From Betaproteobacteria bacterium (GTDB lineage Bacteria > Pseudomonadota > Gammaproteobacteria > Burkholderiales > Burkholderiaceae_A): a DNA stretch of 40,814 nucleotides. The notes under the pieces are model-generated. The model did not search any database and had not been told where the DNA came from. It worked only from the letters and a program-made list of their open reading frames with translations. The position numbers were made by a program, and so were the translations under genes. This document shows, piece after piece, positions 1 through 6,933 of the stretch (positions are counted from its first letter, which is position 1; the number at the start of each line of letters is the position of its first letter). The DNA is taken from positions 1-40,814 of the forward strand of contig JAOINQ010000002.1 in the NCBI GenBank assembly GCA_028139685.1. Reading direction: 5' to 3'.

Positions 1-1
1 C

Positions 2-310
2 GGTGGGGAAAAACAGAGAGTCGCGATTGCTAGAGCTTTATTGAAACAGCCTAAAATTATGATATTTGATGAAGCCACATCTGCCCTGGATTCGAAAACT
101 GAAAAAGCTATACAAGAGGCCATCCTGACTATCTCTGCTGAAAGGACATGTTTAATTATTGCTCATCGCCTTTCAACTATTATTTCTGCTCATGAGATTC
201 TGGTTCTCGACAAAGGGGTTATCATTCAAAAAGGTACACATGAGGATTTACTTAAAACTGGAGGGAAATATACTGAACTTTGGAGAATCCAAAGTGAAGA
301 GAAACCCTAA
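2..310 (+). CDS. ATM1-type ABC exporter, C-terminal end (partial)
   Basis: This is the last 102 codons of an ABC transporter nucleotide-binding domain, cut by the window start. The reading frame is open from base 2. In order it shows the signature GGEKQRVAIARAL, Walker B IMIFDEATSALD and the H-loop AHRLS. The tail GKYTELWRIQ resembles mitochondrial ATM1/HMT1-like exporters of proteobacteria, which are half-transporters thought to export glutathione-based or metal-thiol compounds across the inner membrane. The membrane domain lies outside the window. MsbA or another half-exporter remains possible because the substrate-defining part is not visible. The ABC class is certain; the ATM1 assignment is a judgement from the C-terminal tail. 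Confidence 0.85.
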   Translation, partial: GGEKQRVAIARALLKQPKIMIFDEATSALDSKTEKAIQEAILTISAERTCLIIAHRLSTIISAHEILVLDKGVIIQKGTHEDLLKTGGKYTELWRIQSEEKP

Positions 311-323
311 GTATTGGTATAAT
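295..323 (+). promoter_or_regulatory. Candidate extended -10 promoter for gck-pyrC
   Basis: A perfect TATAAT lies at 318-323 and is preceded by TGG at 315-317, the extended -10 signature. The -35 position (295-300, TGAAGA) is a poor match, as is usual for extended -10 promoters. Transcription would begin near 330, about 20 bases before the glycerate kinase start. This is a sequence match only. Confidence 0.5.
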
Positions 324-348
324 GCCTATTTAAAACTTAGTCAAAGCC

Positions 349-1647
349 ATGAATATCAAAAAAGACCCTAGAGATTTTTTACTGAATTGTTTTAACATAG
401 CTATTGAATCGGCTAATCCGATAAAATCTCTGCGAAACTTTTTGCCCTCACCCCCTAAGGGTCGTGTACTTGTTGTTGGGGCGGGTAAGGCAGCAGCCAG
501 TATGGCAAAAGCTGTTGAGATCGAATGGGCCTCAGGAGTTAACATATCTGGGATGGTTATAACACGTTATGCGCACGGCCTTCCTTTGAAAAACATTAAA
601 TGCATAGAAGCAGGTCATCCCGTTCCAGATAATGCTGGAGAGGATGCTGCGAGAGAGATTTATGAAAGTGTTAGTGCGTTGGGTGAGAACGATTTACTGT
701 TGTGTTTAATTTCGGGTGGTGGGTCAAGTTTGCTGAGTCTTCCTGCTGACGGTTTAGAAAATGACGATATAAAGCTAGTAACAAAAGAACTACTTCGATG
801 TGGTGCTCCTATAACAGATATAAACATAGTAAGAAAGCACATCTCAAAGATTCAGGGAGGGAAACTAGCGTTGCAAAGTAAGGCTCCTGTATGCACATTA
901 ATAATTTCAGATGTAGTCGGCGATAACCCAAGTGATATTGCATCAGGACCATGTTCTGCTGATCCAAGTACGTTTCAGGATGCAATAGATGTCTTGAATC
1001 GATGGCAAGTAAATGTACCTCCTAAGATAGGAGAGTATCTTGAAAAAGGGAAACGTCGAGAAATTGAAGATAATCCAAAACCTGGTGATACTAGGCTTCG
1101 ACATGTTAGTGAAGCTGTAATCGCTACCGCTATGACAAGCTTGAATGCCGTAAAGAAATACGCTGAAGCCCAGGGAATTAGTTGTATTTCTATGGGTGAT
1201 GCCATAACTGGTGAAGCAAGAGATGTAGGAGAGGTTATTGGTGGGTGGGCGTTTTCAGTCGCTTCATCTGATACTACGGATATTAAAAAACCGTTGCTTA
1301 TATTATCAGGAGGCGAATGCACTGTTACTGTTTCGGGAGATGGTAGAGGGGGTAGATGTGCCGAATTCCTTTTAAGCGTTGCTTTAAAAATCTCATCCTT
1401 AACAGACAGTAGTATTAATATTTACGGGGTGGCTGGTGATACAGATGGTATCGATGGTGTGAGTCCTCATGCAGGCGTATATTTCACTCCCACATCTATT
1501 CAAGAGAGCATTAGTATGGGGGTCAATCCCAAAAAATGTTTAGAAAATAATGATGCGCTCGGAGTCTTTGAACCATTAAAAAACGTAATTACTACTGGTC
1601 CGACGTTAACTAATGTGAATGATTTTCGTGGAATATTAATAATATAA
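349..1647 (+). CDS. Glycerate 2-kinase (DUF4147/MOFRL family)
   Basis: Predicted to phosphorylate D-glycerate to 2-phosphoglycerate with ATP in the cytoplasm. The 432-residue length fits the GckA/TtuD family, some members of which are annotated as hydroxypyruvate reductase. The N-terminal DUF4147 region contains GAGKAAASMA, HPVPDNAG, GGGSSLL and the stretch DVVGDNPSDIASGPC. The C-terminal MOFRL domain contains LSGGECTV and AGDTDGIDG. The ATG at 349 gives a natural N-terminus but has no clear Shine-Dalgarno sequence. Four bases separate it from pyrC, so the two are probably co-transcribed from the promoter just upstream. The enzyme links glyoxylate, serine or tartrate carbon to glycolysis; the sequence does not show which route applies here. 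Confidence 0.9.
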   Translation: MNIKKDPRDFLLNCFNIAIESANPIKSLRNFLPSPPKGRVLVVGAGKAAASMAKAVEIEWASGVNISGMVITRYAHGLPLKNIKCIEAGHPVPDNAGEDAAREIYESVSALGENDLLLCLISGGGSSLLSLPADGLENDDIKLVTKELLRCGAPITDINIVRKHISKIQGGKLALQSKAPVCTLIISDVVGDNPSDIASGPCSADPSTFQDAIDVLNRWQVNVPPKIGEYLEKGKRREIEDNPKPGDTRLRHVSEAVIATAMTSLNAVKKYAEAQGISCISMGDAITGEARDVGEVIGGWAFSVASSDTTDIKKPLLILSGGECTVTVSGDGRGGRCAEFLLSVALKISSLTDSSINIYGVAGDTDGIDGVSPHAGVYFTPTSIQESISMGVNPKKCLENNDALGVFEPLKNVITTGPTLTNVNDFRGILII

Positions 1648-1651
1648 ATTA

Positions 1652-2728
1652 ATGAAGTCAATAACGATTATTAAACCGGACGATTGGCATCTTCATTTAC
1701 GGGACGGTGATTTACTCAAGGCTGTTATTTTTTCTTCATCTAACCATTTTCAAAGGGCTTTAGTGATGCCAAATTTATCGCCGCCTATCACCACAGTAAA
1801 GATGGCAGAGGAATACAAAAACCGGATTTGTATTGCAAACAGGTTAGCCCTGGAGAAAATTAGGGGAAAAAATTTTGATGCGTCTTCGAGTTTTAACCCT
1901 TATATGACAATCTATCTTAATTCAGAATTATCATCTCAAGAATTAAAGAAGGTCTCTGAATCTCCTGACGTTTTAGCGATAAAATTTTATCCAGCAGGGG
2001 CTACTACCAATTCAACTTTTGGTGTTTCCGAATTTGAGTCTTATTACAGAGTTTTTGAGCAAATGGAAAAACTAGATATTGTATTATGTGTCCACGGGGA
2101 AAGCGTCAAGTCAGAAATAGATGTTTTTGATAGGGAAGCAAGATTTATTGAAGAGAGTTTTGATTCTATGACAAGAAGATTCCCAAACCTACGTGTTGTT
2201 TTCGAACATATTTCAACATCTGATGCTGTTAATTTTGTAAATGATCAAAATGAAAATGTTGTTGCAAGTGTCACCCCGCAGCATTTAGCTTATAACCGAA
2301 ATAATCTTTTAGCCGGAAAATTACGTCCTCACAAATATTGTGCTCCGTTATTAAAAAAGGAGACGGATCGGAGTTCTTTGGTTCGTGCTGTTACTTCAGA
2401 CAGTAATGAGAAATTCTTTCTTGGTACCGATTCGGCTCCACATTTAATCGGTGAAAAAGAGTCTAGCTGCGGTTGTGCTGGTTGTTTTTCCGCTCCATAT
2501 GCATTATCAAAATATGCAGAAGTATTTTCTGCTGAAGGCAAGCTTGAAAACCTTGAGAACTTTGCAAGTATAAATGGCGCTAAGTTTTATGGTCTGCCTG
2601 TCAATAAAGAAAAATTAAAACTGGTGCGAAAGAATAACATCCCAGAGGATTTTTTCATGACTGAGAAAGGAAAAAAAATTGTTTCATTTGTTCACGGAGA
2701 GACCCTCGACTGGGAGGTAGTCAACTAA
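1652..2728 (+). CDS. pyrC: Dihydroorotase
   Basis: Catalyses the reversible cyclisation of carbamoyl-aspartate to dihydroorotate, the third step of pyrimidine synthesis. The 358 residues match the class II (E. coli PyrC-like) type. The metal site is complete: DDWHLHLRDG near the N-terminus, the lysine of KFYPAGATTNS that is carbamylated in the family, the histidines of CVHGE and FEHIS, and the aspartate of GTDSAPH. It follows the glycerate kinase after 4 bases. Its stop codon overlaps the end of the opposing DUF2062 gene by 8 bases, so the two are convergent with no room for a separate terminator. Confidence 0.96.
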   Translation: MKSITIIKPDDWHLHLRDGDLLKAVIFSSSNHFQRALVMPNLSPPITTVKMAEEYKNRICIANRLALEKIRGKNFDASSSFNPYMTIYLNSELSSQELKKVSESPDVLAIKFYPAGATTNSTFGVSEFESYYRVFEQMEKLDIVLCVHGESVKSEIDVFDREARFIEESFDSMTRRFPNLRVVFEHISTSDAVNFVNDQNENVVASVTPQHLAYNRNNLLAGKLRPHKYCAPLLKKETDRSSLVRAVTSDSNEKFFLGTDSAPHLIGEKESSCGCAGCFSAPYALSKYAEVFSAEGKLENLENFASINGAKFYGLPVNKEKLKLVRKNNIPEDFFMTEKGKKIVSFVHGETLDWEVVN

Positions 2729-3284
2729 ATTGTCGTTTACTCCTTCTGCGTTTTCTCTTGATTTTTATCCATACCCACCAGGACCATAAGATAACAACGT
2801 AAGTAACGAACCCCCCTACTAGAGCAAAGATAGCTAGCCCAACTACTAGGGGTTTACTTACGTTCAGGAAGTTATTCAAAAGACTTCTATTATTTTTTTT
2901 CTCGAGAGTGTTAGTCTGATCAGTGGGAGTAATTCCTTGGGAAACTTTTTCAAGAGAGTCTTTATTTGGATTCTTTCCGAGTAAAACTAGGCCGACTTTA
3001 TAGGCAATAACGTATATTGGAGCAAATGTAACTGGGTTTGTAACGAGGGTACTTCCAATTGCGGTAGGTACGTTCGCTCTGAAAATTGTGGCAGCAATAG
3101 CTGAAGCAGGTATTTGAGCTAACGGCATAAGAAATCCAAAGAAAATACCGATGGCAACACCAAGGGCTACGCCTCGCCTACTAAAACGCCACAACTGAGG
3201 GTTTTTCAAAGCAGGCCCAATCCATTTTACAAACTTATTTTGTAAAATCATCTCCTTTTTGGGAAGAAATCTTTTAATTTTCAC
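2721..3284 (-). CDS. DUF2062 membrane protein
   Basis: A DUF2062 protein of about 187 residues, a family of unknown function common in proteobacteria. The conserved block is visible: LW, the RRGVALGVAIGIFFGFLMPLAQIPASA helix (given here only as its family landmark), then TLVTNPVTFAPIYVIAYKVG. Two to three hydrophobic segments indicate the inner membrane, and the C-terminus is strongly basic (KIKRKRRRSKRQ). The start is unclear. The first possible codon, GTG at 3284, sits inside a near-perfect Shine-Dalgarno sequence, so initiation may really be at the ATT at 3278 (see findings). Family comparison requires the FLPKKEM segment, so the start cannot be much further downstream. No partner is evident from the neighbours. 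Confidence 0.85.
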   Translation of the reverse strand: MKIKRFLPKKEMILQNKFVKWIGPALKNPQLWRFSRRGVALGVAIGIFFGFLMPLAQIPASAIAATIFRANVPTAIGSTLVTNPVTFAPIYVIAYKVGLVLLGKNPNKDSLEKVSQGITPTDQTNTLEKKNNRSLLNNFLNVSKPLVVGLAIFALVGGFVTYVVILWSWWVWIKIKRKRRRSKRQFS

Positions 3285-3303
3285 CTCCTAAGTTAATATT
3301 TTT

Positions 3304-3333
3304 CTGATATTTCAGTCGACTTTTGAGTATTAT
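3304..3333 (+). promoter_or_regulatory. Candidate rnpB promoter
   Basis: The sequence CTGATA (3304-3309) lies 18 bases before TATTAT (3328-3333), which matches the sigma-70 -10 box at five of six positions. The -10 ends 7 bases before the first base of the P1 helix of RNase P RNA at 3340, the expected distance to a transcription start. Confidence 0.5.
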
Positions 3334-3339
3334 ATAGAC

Positions 3340-3688
3340 GCGGAGCAAGTTGGGCGATCGCTGCATTTTTATGTAGAGGAAGGTCCGGACTCCTAGAACA
3401 AGGGTGACGGCTAACGGCCGTACGCAATAGGTCATCATAGATGTCTGAAGGCGATGAATAGGGCCACAGAGACGAGGAAGTATTTGTTCGCAAATACAGA
3501 TGTGAAACGGGCAACCTCCACCTGGAGCAACACCAAGTAGGCATGTGTACGGTTAATTACTGAAAGGTCTGTTCGGCTGAGCATGCGGGTAGGTGGCTAG
3601 AGCTTGTCAGTAATGGTAAGCCAAGATGGATGATCGCACAGAATCTGAGAAAGATTTGGACAGAATCCGGCCTACAGACTTGCTTCGC
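3340..3688 (+). ncRNA. rnpB: RNase P RNA, bacterial type A
   Basis: The catalytic RNA that removes 5' leaders from pre-tRNAs. The ends were set by the P1 helix: GCGGAGCAAGT at 3340-3350 pairs with ACTTGCTTCGC at 3678-3688 with one G-U. Core landmarks are in order: GAGGAAGGTCCGGACTCC (3376-3393, conserved region I), GGGCCACAGAGACGA (3463-3477), GGGCAACCTCCACCTGGAGC (3509-3528), CGGGTAGGTGG (3586-3596, the loop that recognises tRNA CCA) and CAGAATCCGGCCTA (3661-3674, conserved region V). The P4 helix carries two compensated changes (see findings). Placement next to mraZ is typical of Betaproteobacteria. The 3' end lies only 6 bases from the opposing peptidase stop codon, and I see no clear terminator. 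Confidence 0.96.
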
Positions 3689-3694
3689 ACTTTA

Positions 3695-4984
3695 TTATTC
3701 AAGCGCATCAATTCTAGCTAGAGCATTTGGATGGCTATCGTAAAATAAAGAAAACCACTTATTAGTAATAACGGGGGCAGAATTTTCTTTGTAAAGTTTA
3801 ATTAAGGCAGAAATTAGTTGGCTTGCCTCCGCATTCTTGGCAGCGTAACTGTCGGCTTCGAACTCATGCTTTCTCGACAAAGTAGCTATAAGGGGACGCA
3901 AAGGAAATAATGCGTTAGGCAAGATGTAAAAAAACACAATGAAGAATGAGGCTGATAAAATTCCCGAGTTTCCTATGAGGTTCGTTGTTTCAATTGACAT
4001 GCCAAAACTTAGAAAGAATAACTGTTCATCAATGAACAAACCTAAAAAGAAGAAAAAACCAAAAGACATAAGAGCGCTTTGCATTAAACGAAGAGGTATA
4101 TGCCCGCATTTGTAATGGCCTACCTCGTGAGCTAATACCGCTTCTATTTCTTTTTCGTTTAATTTTTCTATAAGCGTGTCAAATAGGACTATTCTTTTTG
4201 CACCTCCGATTCCAGCAAAATAAGCATTCCCATGAGAGCTGCGTTTACTTCCATCCATAGTAAAAAGACCTTTTGATTTGAATTTACATCGAGTGAGCAA
4301 TTTTTCTAATCTTTCCTTTAGACGTCCATTTTCTATTGGCGAAAATTTGTTGAAAATGGGAGCGATAATTAATGGGAAAATAATCATAAAGGATACAGAC
4401 AAAAGAACAACCAATGCCCACAGAAGAATCCACCATAGAGGCCCTATGTCCACTCGGCTTGTGATTAAAAAAAGGACAAGGTATATAACAGGAAAAATTA
4501 AAACACTCGACAAAGCTGCGTTTTTCGCAAGGTCAGTCAGCCACAATGCGAAAGTCATTTTGTTGAATCCATGGCGTTCCTCAATTACAAACTGCTTGTA
4601 CAAGCTAAATGGAACGTCAACTAAAAAGACAATACAGTAAAAAAATAAAACAAGTAGCGAGCCCGCCAAAACAGCGTCGATTTCCAGGCTAAGGCTCAAC
4701 ATGAAAACATATTGTGTTAAGCCGTCCAAAAACCCTCCAAATGTCAAAACCCCTAAAAATAAGACTTCCACAATGTTTCGCTTAATACGATGATCAAGCT
4801 TGTCTTTAGCGTACTCTATCGATTTCTTATGGTCATCTATTGAAATACTGACCTTAAATCTTTCTGGGATAAAATTAATGTTTTTTATCAGATATTTAAC
4901 CTGTATTTTATCTAAAATTACTTGAAATAAAAAAGATAAAGTAATGAAAATTATAATGATATTGTATATATTTAAATCAACCAC
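3695..4984 (-). CDS. M48 family metallopeptidase, Ste24/HtpX-like
   Basis: A 429-residue integral membrane zinc protease. The N-terminal half has several membrane segments (about residues 5-22, 75-120 and 155-212). The catalytic motif HEVGH is at 286-290, and the downstream EFEAD at about 374-378 supplies the third zinc ligand. GSKRSSHGNAYF before the active site is characteristic of CAAX-protease-like (Ste24) M48 members. Bacterial members are thought to degrade damaged or misfolded membrane proteins; the substrate here is unknown. The gene converges on rnpB and diverges from the mraZ operon across about 260 bases. Family assignment is firm; a precise name is not. Confidence 0.92.
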   Translation of the reverse strand: MVDLNIYNIIIIFITLSFLFQVILDKIQVKYLIKNINFIPERFKVSISIDDHKKSIEYAKDKLDHRIKRNIVEVLFLGVLTFGGFLDGLTQYVFMLSLSLEIDAVLAGSLLVLFFYCIVFLVDVPFSLYKQFVIEERHGFNKMTFALWLTDLAKNAALSSVLIFPVIYLVLFLITSRVDIGPLWWILLWALVVLLSVSFMIIFPLIIAPIFNKFSPIENGRLKERLEKLLTRCKFKSKGLFTMDGSKRSSHGNAYFAGIGGAKRIVLFDTLIEKLNEKEIEAVLAHEVGHYKCGHIPLRLMQSALMSFGFFFFLGLFIDEQLFFLSFGMSIETTNLIGNSGILSASFFIVFFYILPNALFPLRPLIATLSRKHEFEADSYAAKNAEASQLISALIKLYKENSAPVITNKWFSLFYDSHPNALARIDALE

Positions 4985-5121
4985 TTTTACTACTTGCCCC
5001 TAGTATTAATTTATGAAATGAATCTGATATTGAGTTATGGTAAGAAAAGTACTCCAGTCTGTTATTGTATTGAAAAATTCTAGCTCTAACTACCTAATTA
5101 TCTTTAATTTTACATAATTAC

Positions 5122-5150
5122 TTGACCATTTTTTACCTTTCTTCTAAAGT
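5122..5150 (+). promoter_or_regulatory. dcw cluster promoter
   Basis: TTGACC at 5122-5127 and TAAAGT at 5145-5150 are separated by exactly 17 bases, a good sigma-70 arrangement. The first MraZ box begins inside the -10 element, so bound MraZ would block polymerase. This leaves a 5' leader of about 90 bases before mraZ. Confidence 0.65.
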
Positions 5151-5188
5151 GGGAATAAGTGCATTTTTGTGCATTTTTGTGGAAAAAT
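5149..5188 (+). promoter_or_regulatory. MraZ operator: four 10-bp direct repeats
   Basis: Four units begin with GTG at exact 10-base steps: GTGGGAATAA (5149), GTGCATTTTT (5159), GTGCATTTTT (5169) and GTGGAAAAAT (5179). MraZ is known to bind direct repeats of about this period (TGGGN with 5-base spacers in E. coli) upstream of its own gene. Position over the -10 and start point, period and core bases all fit autoregulation by the MraZ encoded about 60 bases downstream. Units 2 and 3 deviate from TGGG but are identical to each other. Confidence 0.75.
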
Positions 5189-5246
5189 AGCTTTAATTTC
5201 ATATGTTTTTTATTTTGACTTAACCAATTACTTCACCGTAAAAAAA

Positions 5247-5642
5247 ATGTTCCACGGAATCTCGTCACTCAGCTTAGATTCTAAAGGCCGAATTACCGTT
5301 CCGGTAAAGTATAGGCCCCTTCTTGTCCCTAATGGACTGACTTATTTGGCGATTGTTGAGAGTAACTTTGGTTGTTTAGTAATGATGCCCCACAATATTT
5401 GGACAGAAAAGACAAGAATTCTTTTGAAGTCCGGTACGGAAATTGAAAAGAGATTCTGGATAGGTTTGAGTGATACACCCGAGTTAGATAAATTTGGGAG
5501 AGTCCTTATTGCTCCTATGCTCAGATCCGGAGCTAGCATTAACAAAGAGATTATTTTACTGGGAGTAGGAGAGAATCTGGAAATTTGGGATGCAGAAAGA
5601 TTAGGGCGTCACAAGGAAATTGTCAGGGCTAAAAATGAATGA
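5247..5642 (+). CDS. mraZ: MraZ transcriptional regulator
   Basis: A 131-residue DNA-binding regulator of the division and cell-wall cluster, with two SpoVT/AbrB-like repeats. The first repeat is SLDSKGRITVPVKYR and the second contains ELDKFGRVLIAPMLR, each with the conserved D-K/F-GR core. The frame is open further upstream, but the start MFHGISSLSLDSKGR matches the family N-terminus, so ATG 5247 was chosen; it has no evident Shine-Dalgarno sequence. The last 8 bases overlap rsmH, so translation is probably coupled. MraZ forms ring-shaped oligomers that bind phased repeats, here the operator at 5149-5188. Homologues repress the operon and antagonise the effect of RsmH. Confidence 0.95.
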   Translation: MFHGISSLSLDSKGRITVPVKYRPLLVPNGLTYLAIVESNFGCLVMMPHNIWTEKTRILLKSGTEIEKRFWIGLSDTPELDKFGRVLIAPMLRSGASINKEIILLGVGENLEIWDAERLGRHKEIVRAKNE

Positions 5643-6651
5643 AACATCTTCAGATTCACGAGGGAATTATTTACACCAACCAGTTTTTCTCGAACAAGCG
5701 GTTGACGGGTTGAATATTTTTCCCGGCGGAACTTATGTTGATGCAACTTTTGGCAGAGGCGGCCACAGCTTGGAAATATTATCTCGTTTAGGATTTGATG
5801 GGAGGTTAATTGCGATAGATAAAGATCCTGAAGCTATCGAGTATGCGAAGGCTTTGAATGATAAACGACTATTCCTTTATCACGGAAGTTTTTCAGAATT
5901 AAGTAATTTATTAAAAAGTTTAAAAATAGAAAAGGTAAATGGTGTTTTGCTGGACCTTGGTATTTCCAGCCCGCAGATTGATTCTGCTGATAGAGGGTTT
6001 TCATTTCAAAAGACAGGCCCACTGGACATGAGAATGAATACTTCTACAGGTCAAACAGCTTACGAATGGTTGATGGGAGCCACCTCCTTACAAATTGAAA
6101 AAGTTTTAAAAGACTTTGGAGACGAGAAATTATCTTCTTTTATAGCCGCGGAGTTGGTTCTCCGAAGGGGTAACAAAGACTGTAATGCAAGTAAACAGTT
6201 TCCCAAAACAACTTCAGAACTTGCTGATCTTGTGTTCGGTGTGATAGATGGGAAAAGAAGACGACATTATTATAAAACTCATCCTGCTACGAAAACATTT
6301 CAAGCACTTAGAATTTGCATTAATAACGAATTAGAGGAATTAAAAGACCTTTTAAAACAAATTCCTGTAATTGTGAGCCATTATGGGCGTCTTTCTGTAA
6401 TCAGTTTTCATTCCTTAGAACATAGGCTAGTAAAGTTTTCTATGCGACCTCGAGAAGTCCAGAGCGATAACTATAGTAGTCATCCAAAACGATTAGGTTT
6501 TTTTTCTGATAAGGACTCGATTAAGTTTCCAAATTGCATGATTAAAGAAATTAAAAAAATTAAACCTTCTAGAGAGGAGATTCAAGAAAACCCTCGTTCA
6601 AGGAGTGCTTTATTGAGAGTGGGAGAAATAGTTTGTGCTGAACAGGAGTAA
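5635..6651 (+). CDS. rsmH: 16S rRNA m4C1402 methyltransferase
   Basis: Methylates N4 of C1402 in 16S rRNA using S-adenosylmethionine. The 338 residues begin at ATG 5635, inside mraZ; an in-frame TTG at 5620 is less likely. The Rossmann-fold SAM site is visible in YVDATFGRGGHS and IAIDKDPEAI, followed by GVLLDLGISSPQID and DMRMN, the conserved substrate loop. The C-terminal VISFHSLEHRLVK and RSRSALLRV match family ends. It is the second gene of the dcw operon; ftsL follows after 3 bases with a good AGGAGTAAAGG ribosome site at the junction. Confidence 0.97.
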   Translation: MNETSSDSRGNYLHQPVFLEQAVDGLNIFPGGTYVDATFGRGGHSLEILSRLGFDGRLIAIDKDPEAIEYAKALNDKRLFLYHGSFSELSNLLKSLKIEKVNGVLLDLGISSPQIDSADRGFSFQKTGPLDMRMNTSTGQTAYEWLMGATSLQIEKVLKDFGDEKLSSFIAAELVLRRGNKDCNASKQFPKTTSELADLVFGVIDGKRRRHYYKTHPATKTFQALRICINNELEELKDLLKQIPVIVSHYGRLSVISFHSLEHRLVKFSMRPREVQSDNYSSHPKRLGFFSDKDSIKFPNCMIKEIKKIKPSREEIQENPRSRSALLRVGEIVCAEQE

Positions 6652-6654
6652 AGG

Positions 6655-6933
6655 ATGGATTTAGGAATAAGAGATATTGTTTTGATCTTTTTAATTGCTG
6701 CATCATCAATCTCGTTAATAGATTCACGGCACGCATATAGGGTCCTCTATGAAGAATCTCAAAGGCAAATTCAATATCAACAAAAGCTTCAAGAAGAAAT
6801 TACTGATCATAAAAAATTGTTGAGCAAACTTAGGGACAAGGCAAGGATCGAGTCGATTGCAGAAAATGATTTAAATATGGTTCCGATCAGTTTAAAGAAC
6901 ACCATCACATTGAAAGTAGAACTAAGTAAATGA
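6655..6933 (+). CDS. ftsL: Cell division protein FtsL
   Basis: A 92-residue bitopic inner-membrane protein. A hydrophobic segment spans about residues 7-22 (IVLIFLIAASSISLID), followed by a periplasmic coiled-coil stretch rich in Q, E and K with heptad-like leucines (YEESQRQIQYQQKLQEE and onward to about residue 75). FtsL joins FtsB and FtsQ in a complex that activates FtsW-FtsI septal synthesis. Sequence conservation in this family is low; the identification rests on size, topology and position between rsmH and ftsI. Its stop overlaps the ftsI start by 4 bases (ATGA). Confidence 0.9.
   Translation: MDLGIRDIVLIFLIAASSISLIDSRHAYRVLYEESQRQIQYQQKLQEEITDHKKLLSKLRDKARIESIAENDLNMVPISLKNTITLKVELSK

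Noticed and set aside
3293..3544. Minus-strand reading frame of 83 codons
   Set aside because: It lies inside the RNase P RNA gene and has no recognisable protein features.
4278..4640. 120-codon plus-strand frame inside the M48 peptidase gene
   Set aside because: It is antisense to a conserved membrane-protease region, has a composition typical of a shadow frame and no ribosome site.
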